DNA of 64,000 nt from Dicyema japonicum (lineage: Eukaryota; Dicyemida; Rhombozoa; Dicyemidae), in contig RDEW01000022.1 in NCBI GenBank assembly GCA_011109175.1, positions 229,834 through 293,833 on the forward strand, written 5' to 3'. The number at the start of each line of letters is the position of its first letter. Position 1 is the first letter of the stretch. Below the pieces are notes generated by a model. It made no database searches. It had not been told where the DNA came from and saw only the letters and a list, made by a program, of their open reading frames with translations. Shown here in pieces: positions 11,581-22,289 of this stretch. The position numbers were made by a program, and so were the translations under genes.

Positions 11581-12919
11581 CAGTGGTTCCCAACCTTGAG
11601 GTGGTCGCGGAACCCTTTTGGGTTAATTTATTTTTTGCGGATCCCTTCCAATTAAATTATTACAATTTTCACTTAAAACATAATCGTAATTATTATTATT
11701 AATCGTAATAACCAAAAACAATTTTAATGTGAGCATTAGCTGTGTAACGTTGGGAGTCATTGTTGACAACTCTATCATCATATTAGCGGAAGCATTGAGT
11801 TTATTTCTCTATTTTGTTTTCGTAGATGTATATACTGAAAACCCCGACTCGCATAAGTAAGTTGTTGGAAAAGGTAATAGTTTACGTATAGCCTTTTTTG
11901 AGATATCAGGATATTGTGAAATGGATGCTCTCCAAAAATTAAAAAGGAATTTATTTTTATATAGTTTTTTTTTGATTTGATTTTGATTAATAAGATGTTA
12001 ATATTCAATTGATGTTAGATTTGCTGGTATTACTTTAACTACTAAACCTGATGGGTTTTTGGTTCCTGAAAAACCGTCTGAATATATAACCAGGAAAGTC
12101 ACATGTAATGACGTTTACCTCAGCACGAAAAGAATTACGGGCAACACAACGAATAACATTGTGTGACTCTCCGCTTCCCATTAAGAAAACCCTTTCAATT
12201 TTCGTAGTCATCCTGGATTTCCTACTCACGTTTACCCATCAAGTGGACAAAGTAACAGCGAAAATCTAAAAGAAAATTGGAATTCTCAAGGCGTTCACTC
12301 ATTCTCCAGTATCTTCACGCCCATCATTAGAGATTCTATACAAACAATTTGTTTTATCGAGTATCGAGTACGCCTGTGCTGCATAGATTGCTCCGTTATC
12401 ACTATCGGCAAAAAGTAAGCTGGAGGTTTTACAAAATCGACGTCTCAGGATTCTATTGAGATCGTCGAAAAAGACGTCCACCTCGTTACTTTGGAGAACA
12501 CTAAACGTCCACCCCAATCATCGAATACCTTACGGAACCGGGACTTCCTTAAGATGGCAAAGTCCCCTGACCATCCCCTCGGACCGCACATCAGACTATA
12601 TATATGGACGCCTACCTGAGATATGAGACGAAACCTTACCCGCTGTGGAGATTAATCCAGGACTCCAACACTAACCGCAGGAAAAGGACTGGTATGGACA
12701 CCGGGATCACTTAATTAGACGATACCTTTTATCCTCTTCCTCGTGATTTCGGGGTTAATATAATAGATAAATAAAAATTAAAAATCTAATAACATTGACT
12801 AACTAAACCCAAACAGAAACAAGATATAGATGTTTAATATATTTTAATAATTAAAAACTATTATTAAATAATTTATAATAAATTTCGCGGAACCCTAAAA
12901 CTGGTTGGGAACCACTGGT
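11581..12919. mobile_element. hAT-like element with CAGTGGTTCCCAACC ends
   Basis: The left end CAGTGGTTCCCAACC (11581) is matched by GGTTGGGAACCACTG at the right end (12905-12919), a classic hAT-type terminal inverted repeat. Just inside, both ends carry a GCGGAACCC block. Flanking octamers GTCTGGAC and GTTTGACT are only loosely similar, so a decayed 8-bp target duplication is possible but unproven. A relative in inverted orientation starts at 27423. Confidence 0.7.
12090..12775 (+). mobile_element. LINE-A C-terminal copy nested in the hAT-like element
   Basis: Closely similar to 30745-31410: shared stretches include GACTC..CCGCTTCCCATTAAG and the RT thumb region. It ends with codons for Gly-Ile-Thr-stop (GGGATCACTTAA near 12704), the 3' stem (GGGATCAC with GTGATTTC) and a tail of GGGGTTAATATAATAGATAAATAAA. 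All frames are interrupted. Confidence 0.65.
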
Positions 12920-12999
12920 TTGACTGAATTAAACTTGTAAACTTTCAGTCATGTCATGAATTGAATGATTACACAAATTGACAGTTACATATATATACA

Positions 13000-13840
13000 A
13001 CATTGAACTTTAATAAGAATACAAGTCCGGGCTGTTGAGGTCCCAGAAGAAACTCAGCGTCGTTTGTCAAATAATCGAATATAGCTACAGGCACTTCGCA
13101 TGAGCTAGACCACGTGCACGTTCCTTTTCCAAAAAATTATTTACTGATATATTTATTGCTTATCTAGCAGATATTTTCCATAAAATCAATCAAGTAAATC
13201 CTTGCTTGCAAGGAAACAATACTAATTTAATAAATGTAAAAGGAATTATAGGCCTTTATTGAAAAATTTATGCTTTATGAAAACAATATTAAAAAAAATT
13301 TATTAATTTCAGAAAATTTGAAATTTTTTTGATTGGTATTTGAAGCTGAAACGTTAATATATCTCTAGACATAACAGAAAATATATTAAATGTGAAATAT
13401 GACTTTGAAGCTAAAGTAATATACAGCAAATATGGATATCAACAATTCTTGGTTATTTATAGAAAAAATATCCTCAATTGTGGAATGAAATCGAAACGCT
13501 TATAATTGCATTTCCTACAACATATTTTGTCCAAAAAATAGATAAATTACAAATTGTGAATAGAGGAGATTTGAGACTAAGTCTGTCAACTATTGACATA
13601 AAGGGATTGACAAATTCTCATCAAGCACAAGGCAGTCACTAAAATTGTTTTTATATAACAAAAAAAGTTTTGTTTGTGAATAAACTTTTAATTTTAAAAA
13701 TAATTAGTAATATTTGATAATATTAAAATTTGGTCGGTTGGCATAGCACTCTAATGATGAAAAAACAGTTTCGACGTACAATTTGAAAAAAATGGCCAAA
13801 TAAATCCTAATTTTAAAAAATTTAAATTTTTATCCCCTTC
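13000..13840. other. AT-rich spacer
   Basis: Dense stops in all frames, long A/T runs, no recognised repeat end or gene. Confidence 0.5.
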
Positions 13841-13844
13841 GACG

Positions 13845-14870
13845 AACTTGGTTGGAAACAATGTAAGCTTCCCTCTGGATTTGGGGGTGTCGGTCTAAGA
13901 TCGGCGCTGGAGGTTGCGTACCCGGCGTATCTATCGTCTCTCTCAAGCTGCAGCCATTTGACACGGCAAGTCCTTCATAACACTATTGGACTTCGCTGGA
14001 ATGAGTAATTTGACGAAGCTTGTCGGAAATGGAACGGGGCCGGACTCAAAATCCCCAAAGACACAACAAAGCAAAATAATTGGGATAACATTGTCTGCTC
14101 TAAAATTTTGGAAGACCTTAAAAAAGAAGCAAATCAACATCGTCTAGCATGTTTGGTGTCAGCTTCAAGTAGAGGGAGTGGAGCATGACTTAGTGCAATA
14201 CCTTGCCCAAACCTCGGGACCTTTTTGGACGACGATTCTTTGAGGATTGGAATCGGACAAAGGCAGGGACTAGACGTTTGCCAGGAGCACCAATGCCGAT
14301 GCGGGAAAACAGTCGATGCGAAGGGATTGCACCAGCTGTCCTGCATAAGAAGCGCCGGAAGGGGACCAAGTTATGCTGCTCTGAACGATGTGATCGTCAG
14401 AGCTCTGAAGGCTACAGGCTTCCCAGCACAGCTTGAACCAGTGGGTCTTGATCGAGGAGATGAAAGAAACCTGACGGGACAGTGGGTCTTGATCGACCCT
14501 TTTCCCCTTCACTTCTGGAAGATCTTTGGTCTGGGACGCAACCTGTGTAGACACGTTCTCAAGCCCGAATATTTTCAAATCGGTTCAGACACCTGGAGCA
14601 GCTGCTTCGATTGCGGAGAACCTAAAAATCAAGAAATATTCTTGCCTCGGGGATCGCTACCGATTTACTCCTGTTGCAACCGAATCATCGGGAGCCGTTG
14701 GTCCAATGACGGCTGAGTCCTTGCGAGAACTCGGAGGATTGCTTGCCAGAAAGAACAGGGATCAACGAGAAGGGATATGGCTAATACAAAAGATTGGAAT
14801 GGCCATACTCCGAGGGAACTCGTTCGCAGTCCACGCAGCAGGCTTCCTCAATTGACATTTGTTTAATTGT
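13845..14870 (+). mobile_element. LINE-B C-terminal third (plus strand)
   Basis: The copy opens with W-K-Q-C-K-L-P-S-G-F-G-G-V-G-L-R-S-A, the RT thumb block of this family, and continues through LDDDSLRIGIGQRQGLDVC, a cysteine-knuckle-like [39 protein letters not shown] and a terminal LIQKIGMAILRGNSFAVHAA before a stop near 14854. The R-P-D-G ... W-D-x-T spacing suggests a PD-(D/E)XK-like nuclease fold (inference). At least three frame changes make it dead. The copy at 43855 is clearly the same subfamily and starts at nearly the same point. Confidence 0.7.
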
Positions 14871-16190
14871 TAAAAAAATTATTTTGTTAAAAAATAAATA
14901 ATTAAATTAAATCTTAAGGGAACGCTGACTTAAAAAAGGTTAAGAACCAACTGATTTAAATGGATGCATATTGTAAGTCCGTCAGTTTTGAACTTAGGAC
15001 GCACGATAGTGGGGTCATCAACTGGATAATTAACAATTTAAGTTCTTTTTGGTTGAATTGGTGCCGTGGTTCTAAAATAAAATTGCTCTCTTCTTATGAT
15101 TTGACTAAACTCTTCGCATTGGCGTCATTCATTATTCGAGGCTTTAAAGAGAGATGAAAAAAGATAGACTTGAGCAGAAACAAACAGCTTACAAGATTAT
15201 CATATGCTCTACCCAAGAGACTAAAGTAAGGGAGTCCAGGAGAACTATGGAGAATTTAGTCTTTACTACTAAACTCTGAATGCAAAAACTAGCTTTACTC
15301 AAGATAAAAACCTTGAAGGTCGATAGATCCCTTATTTATATTATGTGTGCGTTCCTAGTATGTCAAGAGCCTCTAAAAACACCGATGAATTGAATTCATT
15401 CAACATGTAATTAACTGACACTATCTCTGGTCTCAAATCATCGTTCATCACATTTTTATTTGGTGGCTGGAACGCAACGACAGGTAGCATGGAATGGCCA
15501 TAAGCCTATTTCTTCAAAAATTATCGGGAGTTCCTTTGTGAATAGCCAGTTAGACCAGTGAGAACTATAGTTTGGAGAATAAACAGGATATGCGAGCTTT
15601 GGACGTTGACGGACACCCTTATATGCTCAAACCAGTCCGCCTTTGCAGACGTGACGGGAAATGATACGATGGGATGATTATCTTTCCCTTTGAATCTGGG
15701 AAACCTCTTGTCTGGATGTCACCTGCACCGACACATTCGCCTCTTGCTACATACATCAGAGTGCCACTGTAGGCTGTTCCGCCGCTAAGAGATGTCTTTA
15801 AATATTCCAAACAAAATTTATAAAAAATTAATTCGGTTTTCTAAAAGCAAATTTTATCACGTTTTCCAGGTCCTCGTCAAGCAAGGAAGCTTTCTATACA
15901 CCTTTGTGGAGAAACCAAGAACTATTTGGGATATCGCAGTGACCATATACGACAAGAACTGGTCTTGAACCTAGTGCCGGATATCATTGAAGACGTTATC
16001 ATCAAAAATGACACAATCGACAATAAATGTAAAAGAACCTTCAAGGATGGACGAAGGTACCTAGGACAAAAAATGAAATGGAAAATATTAACCGTGATCT
16101 AATAATACTTACGGCTATATGTAAATAAAATATTCTCTAATGGAAACAGTAATATATTTCACCTATAACCTTGTAACTAATTAAAGAAAG
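14871..16190. other. Unassigned; two protein-like frames
   Basis: Minus-strand 15619-15810 (63 codons) contains GDIQTRGFPDSKGKIIIPSY. Plus-strand 15860-16090 reads CGETKNYLGYRSDHIRQELV and LVPDIIEDVIIKNDTI without interruption. Both look like decayed coding sequence, but I recognise no family. Confidence 0.3.
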
Positions 16191-16199
16191 AAATCGCTT

Positions 16200-17640
16200 G
16201 AGAATGAAGCTAAAACAGTGTGTGGATTGGATGGACCTAATGATGCTTACAGAACGACTTAGATAACTAAAAAAGCCATTGAAGAGAGATGGGAAATGGA
16301 TATGGGGCACAAATGGAGGGACGAGGCAACCAAATTGGACGCCAAAAATCCTTCAATCTGGAAAGTTTACAAGAGACTTACTGGCCACAATATCTACGCT
16401 AAGAAATTGTCTTGGATAATATGGATGGGCCCATGCAGTTTTCAAGAACCAACTGGATAGAATTCAAGGAATCACCCAATGTCCTTAATTCCGTGCGACC
16501 AGATGGCTGCCACATTAGAACTCTTCAGATACTGACTGGATGACCTCAAGGAAGTTGAGAGGAAAATTACCCTTGAGGAGATCAAGACAGCAGTTAAAGC
16601 ATGCAAAGCCAATGCTCTTGGTTTTGATCTCGTCAGCATGAAAATGTTCAAAAAGGACCGAAGGCCTTGCTGCTCGTTTTACAAATTTTATTCAAGGCAA
16701 CTATAGAGTATGGATATATCCCAATATGGAGGAAGAACTCTACTGTCAGAATGGTTCTCAAACCAGGAAAGACGAGGAGGGACCATATCAATTGTAGTTG
16801 ATCAGTCTTATATTCTCGATATCCAAGATCATTGAGCGAATTATCCTTAAGAAGTTGTGTCGGCATATAGAAGAGAACGGTTTCCTCCTCGCAGAAAAAT
16901 GGAGTTTCAGACCAGGAAAATTCTGCACTGATTACATATACCAAATGTATATGAATGTGTTAAGAGGAATAAAATACAAAAGACAGTTGAACGTAATGTG
17001 ATTGATATTTCCAAGGACTTCGATAGTGTGTGGCATGATGACCTCCTAGCAAGGTTCGTGTCAGCGGATATCACAAGATACCTATTCGTATGGCTAGGAG
17101 ATTTCCTAACCGGGCCGATATCTAAAGTGCGTATTGGAAAATTCGTATCTGAAGATATTTAACTCACAAGAGACGTTCCGCAGGGTTCTGTCCTAAGCTC
17201 ATTAACATATTCATGTTCGACTTACCGATCCCATCGGATCCTAATTCAAAACTACAAATACTGATGATATTTAATAATGGACATGTCTGGCAAATCAACT
17301 TTATCATAGAGGAGGTTCAAGAAATATATTAATTACGTTCAAGACAGGCCCAGAGAGGAATGAAACTCTCGATGGAAAAGTCGAACTCTTTAAGAATTAG
17401 CAGTATCAGAAGTCATCATGGCCGGCCATAAGTGCTTAGAGTGCCAAGAGTACGTTTGTCCCTCAATCTAGGTGCTACGATTAATCATAAAGGCTCATTT
17501 CTGGATGATGTTAAACTAAGGAAAAAAAGTGGTACAGGCACTTCTCTGCACGCGAAAACTGGGTGTCAGCACTGGGACGTTCTTTCTCATATTTATGAGA
17601 ATCATTTTGCCGAAATTGTTATACGGTTGTGAAACGTGGT
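16200..17640 (+). mobile_element. LINE-A / Jockey-like RT, decayed
   Basis: Blocks in order on the plus strand: linker (SIWKVYKRLTGHN), LEEIKTAVKACKANALGFD, LIFSISKIIERIILKKLCRH, WSFRPGKFCTDYIYQ, IDISKDFDSVWHDDLL, LFVWLGDFLTGPISKVRIG and DVPQGSVLS. The YADD box is lost. The sequence between blocks is full of stops and frameshifts. It differs from the other LINE-A copies and may be a separate Jockey-like family. Confidence 0.7.
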
Positions 17641-17819
17641 ATTTTAATTTCTACACCGCATCAGATTCATCAGACTGATCTCTGGAGCGCCACATAAGCT
17701 GAGACAATGTAACATTAACTTTTTGTGCAATAGAACTACTCTATAAGCTCAACCTAAGGAACGTTTAACTGGCAAATAATAATAAAATATATAAAATTAT
17801 TACAAAGACTAACAGTGAA

Positions 17820-18530
17820 GTCAAACTAATTGATTCCTTGATCCTGACGCGTTCCAGCAGAACCTTTACCTAGAACAGTGATCCAGAGGATACTGTCTGG
17901 ATATCTGAGGTCAATTCCAGAACTCGTCGCCAGGGAACGAAATTGTTCCCGATGGAAAGAATAATTGGATCTTTTTGAATGCCGGCCAGGTATTTGGTGA
18001 CCGAAAATATGGAATGTGAAATTATTCCCCTTCGTCGTCGTTGAGGAAGTTTGCAATCCAATTTTTCAAGTTGTTTGGAATGTTAGAGCCATAAATCTTC
18101 ATAGTGAGTAATTTCCTTCGAATCGAGTCAAAAGCATTCTGTATGTCAATGGATCACATAATGGTTTTTTGATGACGAGGTTTGCATTTTAGGCCTTCTT
18201 TGATGAATTTCGTCAAGCAAGTAAGGTGATTAGTTATAGAGCGACCCTTTTTAAAATCAAGTTGGAAGGATACGTCTGGATGTACGGTTTAATCTGATCG
18301 AGAATGAGTTTTTCCAGGAAATTTGAGGTGGCAAATAGAAGGAATATTGGTCTGTATGAAACCGGTGAGTCCTTCTGTCGTTCAGGTTTTGTGTCTGAAT
18401 CCTTGTAGCGATAACAATGTCATCGGCATAAGTAAGGAAAATTGAGTTTGGAGTGGTCGGAATGCTACTCAGGTGGAGGTTGAAGGCATTTGTTAAATTA
18501 ATGTTTATTATTATTAAGCAATCTCGAGAA
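17820..18530 (-). mobile_element. LINE-A RT fragment (minus strand)
   Basis: The minus strand encodes IFLTYADDIVIATRIQTQNL (palm box) at about 18.4 kb. On the plus strand of the same interval the text is antisense RT. The copy is truncated at both sides. Confidence 0.6.
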
Positions 18531-18549
18531 AACATAAAATTAGTTAAGT

Positions 18550-18930
18550 TTCCCTTGTGCCGTATTCCGAATCATCCTCTCCGTCAGCTTCGACCATGAT
18601 CCTTGTTGCGCACTAGTTCTCTTAGGTAGTCCAGGTCGTCCGCCATTCCCATTATAGTATCAGACGATGTTCACACCCTTGTAACGTAGTGAATCAGGTC
18701 CTGATGGACTGCAAATCCGAGACCATAATGTAGGCAGGCCGATGGGAGTATAAAAAGGTGGAATTTTCCAACAGTTTTGTACATTGTACTGTCGTTTTTG
18801 TCTTTTGTAGACAACAGACAGAGACGTCATATTTGGTTAGATCGCATACCAGTTGGTGTTTCTTGCAAGGTTGTATAAGTCCTCTGCAATTGAAAGATCC
18901 CAGAGAGAACGGAGAAGTCGGTAAGGAATA
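18550..18930 (-). mobile_element. Possible LINE-C C-terminus
   Basis: The minus strand encodes DDLDYLRELVRNKDHGRS near 18.6-18.7 kb, similar in pattern to the LINE-C tails at 20345-20560 and 40410-40605. Nothing else is recognisable here. Confidence 0.3.
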
Positions 18931-18939
18931 CTAAATTAA

Positions 18940-19985
18940 TGTTAATATCTTTATTACGAGGAAACTCCTAACGCAAAATATTTTTAACTCGAACTTACAC
19001 CCAAACATCAAGCCATATCTGGAAAACTTCTTAACTGGACGACGCGGAAGGGTCCGTATTGACAAAACCACTTCAAAATCAAGACTACTCCCCAATGGAG
19101 TCCCGCAAGACTCCCCTTTATCTCTTCTCCTTTTCAACCTATTTCTACATGACATACCTACTACCAATGACCAGGACACTATGTTACTATCCTATGCGGA
19201 CGACCTAATTATCGCTGCAAGAAATAAATCTTTTTCCATGGCTGTAGCAACTGTTTAGACACACATAGATTAAATTTGTGACTGGCTATCTGCAAATACG
19301 TTATGCGTATCAGCATCCAAGTTTCAGTTCACATTATTCACTACGGACAAAAAGTTTAATGGTGGGCTTGAGATATCCATCGGAAACATTCCCATCCCTT
19401 CCACGCGGACCCTATCGACTCTCTGTTGACGTTCTCGAGTCACGTGGAGGAGGTGCTCGCCAAGGGTCTACGGAAATGGAATATTCTGAATGCGATGATA
19501 AAGAAGAGCCCTTTCCCCCTGGCCGACTGCATCTGCAAGGTCTATCAACAAGTAATCATACCGACCATTGAATATGCCTGCTCCGCCTAGAGGTTTGCGA
19601 TTCCCCCTTCGAAAGTGGACCGTTTGAACTCCCACAGGCGGAGAATTATGCACCGCACGGACATCCCCATTGGCGACCTTGTTTCTGATGAGGCAACGTT
19701 GAAAAAATGGCCAGGGTTTTCTACGTCTCTGCAAGGAACTGGGAAACCCATTCAAGGGAAAGGTGGCCCATGCAGAGGAATTTCTGTCGGTAATAAAAAA
19801 AGTGCACACCGATCGAATTCCTTTGCAGAAGCAAGAGAAGACGCTTCCGGAGTGCGGTTGGATCATCAGAAGACCAATTGAAGAGAGTCCGGATGATGCT
19901 GGAAGCTGGGATCACCTAACTAGTTAGTTTTGACCTATCTTTCCTGGTGGTCTTAGAATTAAATAAATAATAAATAAATAAAAGT
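18940..19985 (+). mobile_element. LINE-A RT, palm to 3' tail
   Basis: The plus strand reads YLENFLTGRRGRVRIDKTTS, LLPNGVPQDSPLSLLLFNLF, TMLLSYADDLIIAARNKSF, then a stop and thumb-region fragments. The 3' end shows codons Gly-Ile-Thr-stop (GGGATCACCTAA near 19908), an adjacent stem (GGATCACC with GGTGGTCT) and the tail AATTAAATAAATAATAAATAAATAAA. The upstream boundary at about 18.93 kb is a 5' truncation. Confidence 0.75.
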
Positions 19986-19989
19986 AGAT

Positions 19990-20275
19990 AACACCCTATG
20001 TCGAGCTGCGAATACCATAATGAACATCGTGAAGCTGAACAATATTCTACCCAGTCCCTTTGAACACCTTATCAAGCAAAACGGCAAGAGTTTCTTTAAC
20101 CCTCTGTCGTCGACAGACCGTACTGTGTCAAGCAATTTCCAGAAGCACATCACCCCAATCGGCTTTCTCACGAACACTGTTCCCCGCCCGTACCATGACT
20201 GTGTTGGGTCAAAAGTCCAACACCGGGAGAAGCTGAGAAAGCTCATCAGAATTGTAGGGATCACCTAATTAATTT
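19990..20275 (+). mobile_element. LINE-A extreme C-terminus and 3' end
   Basis: Open frame 20020-20268 ends VPRPYHDCVGSKVQHREKL, then RKLIRIVGIT and a stop. The same C-terminal layout (P-x-P-Y-x-x-C-V-G-S, then H-R-E-K-x-x-x-L, then G-I-T-stop) recurs at 32.1 and 39.1 kb. It lies directly downstream of another LINE-A tail, so this is a tail-to-body tandem of two insertions. Confidence 0.65.
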
Positions 20276-20344
20276 CAAGAGATTAACTATTGGTGTTTTT
20301 GGGTTATTATTATCAATAGCACTTTCGAAGAACCAAAAAAGTAA

Positions 20345-20560
20345 TTTATTTAATTAAGGTTCCGCTTGTCCCGTATTTTTCTTCAGGTTATTCTTTCTCC
20401 CACAGTTCTCTTAACTAACTTCCTCCATGCTCTACGGTTACTGGCAATGATTCTGAGCATTTCCAAATCGTCTCCTGTTTTCAGCTTTCGTCCTACATTG
20501 GTCAGATCCTTGTGTAGAACCTCTGGCAAAGTTATGCGAGGTCTTCCACGGGTTAATGAT
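20345..20560 (-). mobile_element. LINE-C RT C-terminus
   Basis: The minus strand encodes RGRPRITLPEVLHKDLTNVG, then KLKTGDDLEMLRIIASNRRA and WRKLVKRTVGERI. The G-R-P-R ... L-x-x-L-G ... W-R-x-L-V pattern is a widespread C-terminal tail of invertebrate non-LTR RTs. A related tail lies at 40410-40605. Confidence 0.55.
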
Positions 20561-20721
20561 AATAGAATGATATGTTATAAATTTTCCCTTCACAATAAAA
20601 TATCTAAAGAAATTAGATTACATTTTACTTACATTTTGGCAAACTATAAATGCACATGAGAATTAAACACGAGTCCTCGATGGTTAGCCTTAATTAAACA
20701 GCATTGTTTGCAACCGTGGGA

Positions 20722-20877
20722 CGTTATGTCCAAAAATGCAAGCTCAAGCTGACTTCCTCAGATGGTTATAAGTGTCCCATTTATGTTTGTAAGGACTGCA
20801 ATAAAGTCTTCAATCTCCGCCAATATCTGTCTATCCACTCTAAGAGGAAACTACATCAAAGGAAGATATTTTACTAA
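20722..20877 (+). CDS. Fragment with one C2H2 zinc finger
   Basis: The plus strand (frame of 20761) encodes YKCPIYVCKDCNKVFNLRQY then LSIHSKRKLH and a stop at 20875. This fits C-x2-C-x12-H-x5-H. A different frame continues to 21061 with GYVDHLEGFFNVGVQNF and an acidic end. It could be the N-terminal finger of a retroelement protein or a host gene exon; no start codon is evident. Confidence 0.4.
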   Translation, partial: RYVQKCKLKLTSSDGYKCPIYVCKDCNKVFNLRQYLSIHSKRKLHQRKIFY

Positions 20878-21061
20878 ACCCCATTCAGCGGGTAATTTTG
20901 ATAGTTTCTATTCGGGTTATGTGGACCACTTGGAAGGATTTTTTAATGTGGGTGTACAGAACTTCCAGCCATATAATATAACACGTGTTGTCTGTACACA
21001 GAGTTATCTCACCTATGGACAGGGTTTTGATTCATTGGAAGACTTTGAATGCCCATTTTAA

Positions 21062-22289
21062 AGGGGCCCAGTGATTGGGTGACATTATAAAACTGCTGAA
21101 AATCAAACTATGCTATTATGACTTGGATTATTTCTAATAGATTATATTTGTTTCTATCACTGAGGACTTGTTTGTTTAATAAGGCTGATTTTGCTTGTGA
21201 TGATTTTTGTTTGTAATCAATGGTGGATTATTTATGAGGGTCGCCAATCTAAATAAGACAAAGCAAATGATGTATTAGCCGACCTAAATGAAACATAATT
21301 ATTCAATTTATTCTGTGATCTGAATGTGATAAACTTATTTTATGATGCAATCAAATATCCAAGTGGGACTTATCAGAATGAGATATTCGTCGATATAAGT
21401 AAGACATAAACGATATAACTAGACATTTATTGTCTAGATGAGACATATCTATCAAAATTAGAAAATTATTTCCCTATTTGTTCATTTGAGGTGAGACGTC
21501 AGCAATCCTTAGTTAAAAAGCGGACGATCTTGTCCGAATAGATCTTCAATCACAAGATGCGTATCTTAAAAAATAATCTTGAATTACAAGGAGCGTATCT
21601 TATTACAGCTGAAGCTTTTGTAGGTTTACTACTGGAAGTTTCTTGGCGACTACCTGCAGTTTTTGTTAATTGAAAAGACGTTAGAAACTCAATAAATTTA
21701 AAAGCTCAAACTCCCGTTAATCCAGATAACATAAACCAATTGAGAACATCTACTGAATAACGATAACTCACACCAATGAACTGTTTTTTTATACTACAAT
21801 GAAGACAGTGTGACACATCCATTACTTTTACAACAAATAACTCTGATGAAGGATTCTTTTAATTCTAAGAAATATCTCGGTGGACAGTTAATTTTTGAAC
21901 CAGTTGCCATGGAACATCAGGAGTACCAAGAAGCGGATCACTGACTGTGCTGAGCAGTATTGGAAGGAAAAAAGATAAAAGAGAAAGGAGCTGGCTTATT
22001 GAGTGTATTTCCTTACAAATCTTCAACTTACTGAAGAAATAAAAAGGAATATATCTTCCATTGGCGAAACATAACATCACATTAACGTTGGTACCACTTG
22101 GCTCTGATTTCTTCTACTCCCCGTTTTTAGATAATTTTGTAGGATGAATCACGGAATTATATAAGGTTCTGAAATTAGTGCTAGACTATATTGTCTTATT
22201 TTATAGCAAAAGATTCGGTGATGATTTATGTATTTTGTTGACAATTTGTTTCTTATGTCGATAGATTAACCCTTTCAAACCTTGCCATG
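21062..22289. other. No gene recognised
   Basis: AT-rich with short frames; minus-strand 21865-22080 is hydrophobic (71 codons) but unrecognised. Confidence 0.4.

Larger units (their letters stand above)
11451..12999. mobile_element. Outer inverted-repeat element (host of nested insertions)
   Basis: Positions 11451-11483 (TGTATATATATG, then GTCAATTTGTGTAATC) recur as the reverse complement at 12967-12999, giving terminal inverted repeats of about 33 bp with a few mismatches. Similarity fades inward. Between them lies a hAT-like element (11581-12919), which itself contains a LINE-A fragment. No transposase was recognised for the outer element. Confidence 0.6.

Noticed and set aside
15860-16090. 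Conserved host exon (CGETKNYLGYRSDHIRQ)
   Set aside because: It reads like protein but matched nothing I know, and it sits just upstream of a decayed LINE; left unassigned.
21843-21880. Hammerhead-ribozyme-like CTGATGA ... GAAA with a 6-bp stem II
   Set aside because: Two extra A's separate stem II from GAAA and no stems I and III with an N-U-H cleavage site could be found. Probably chance.
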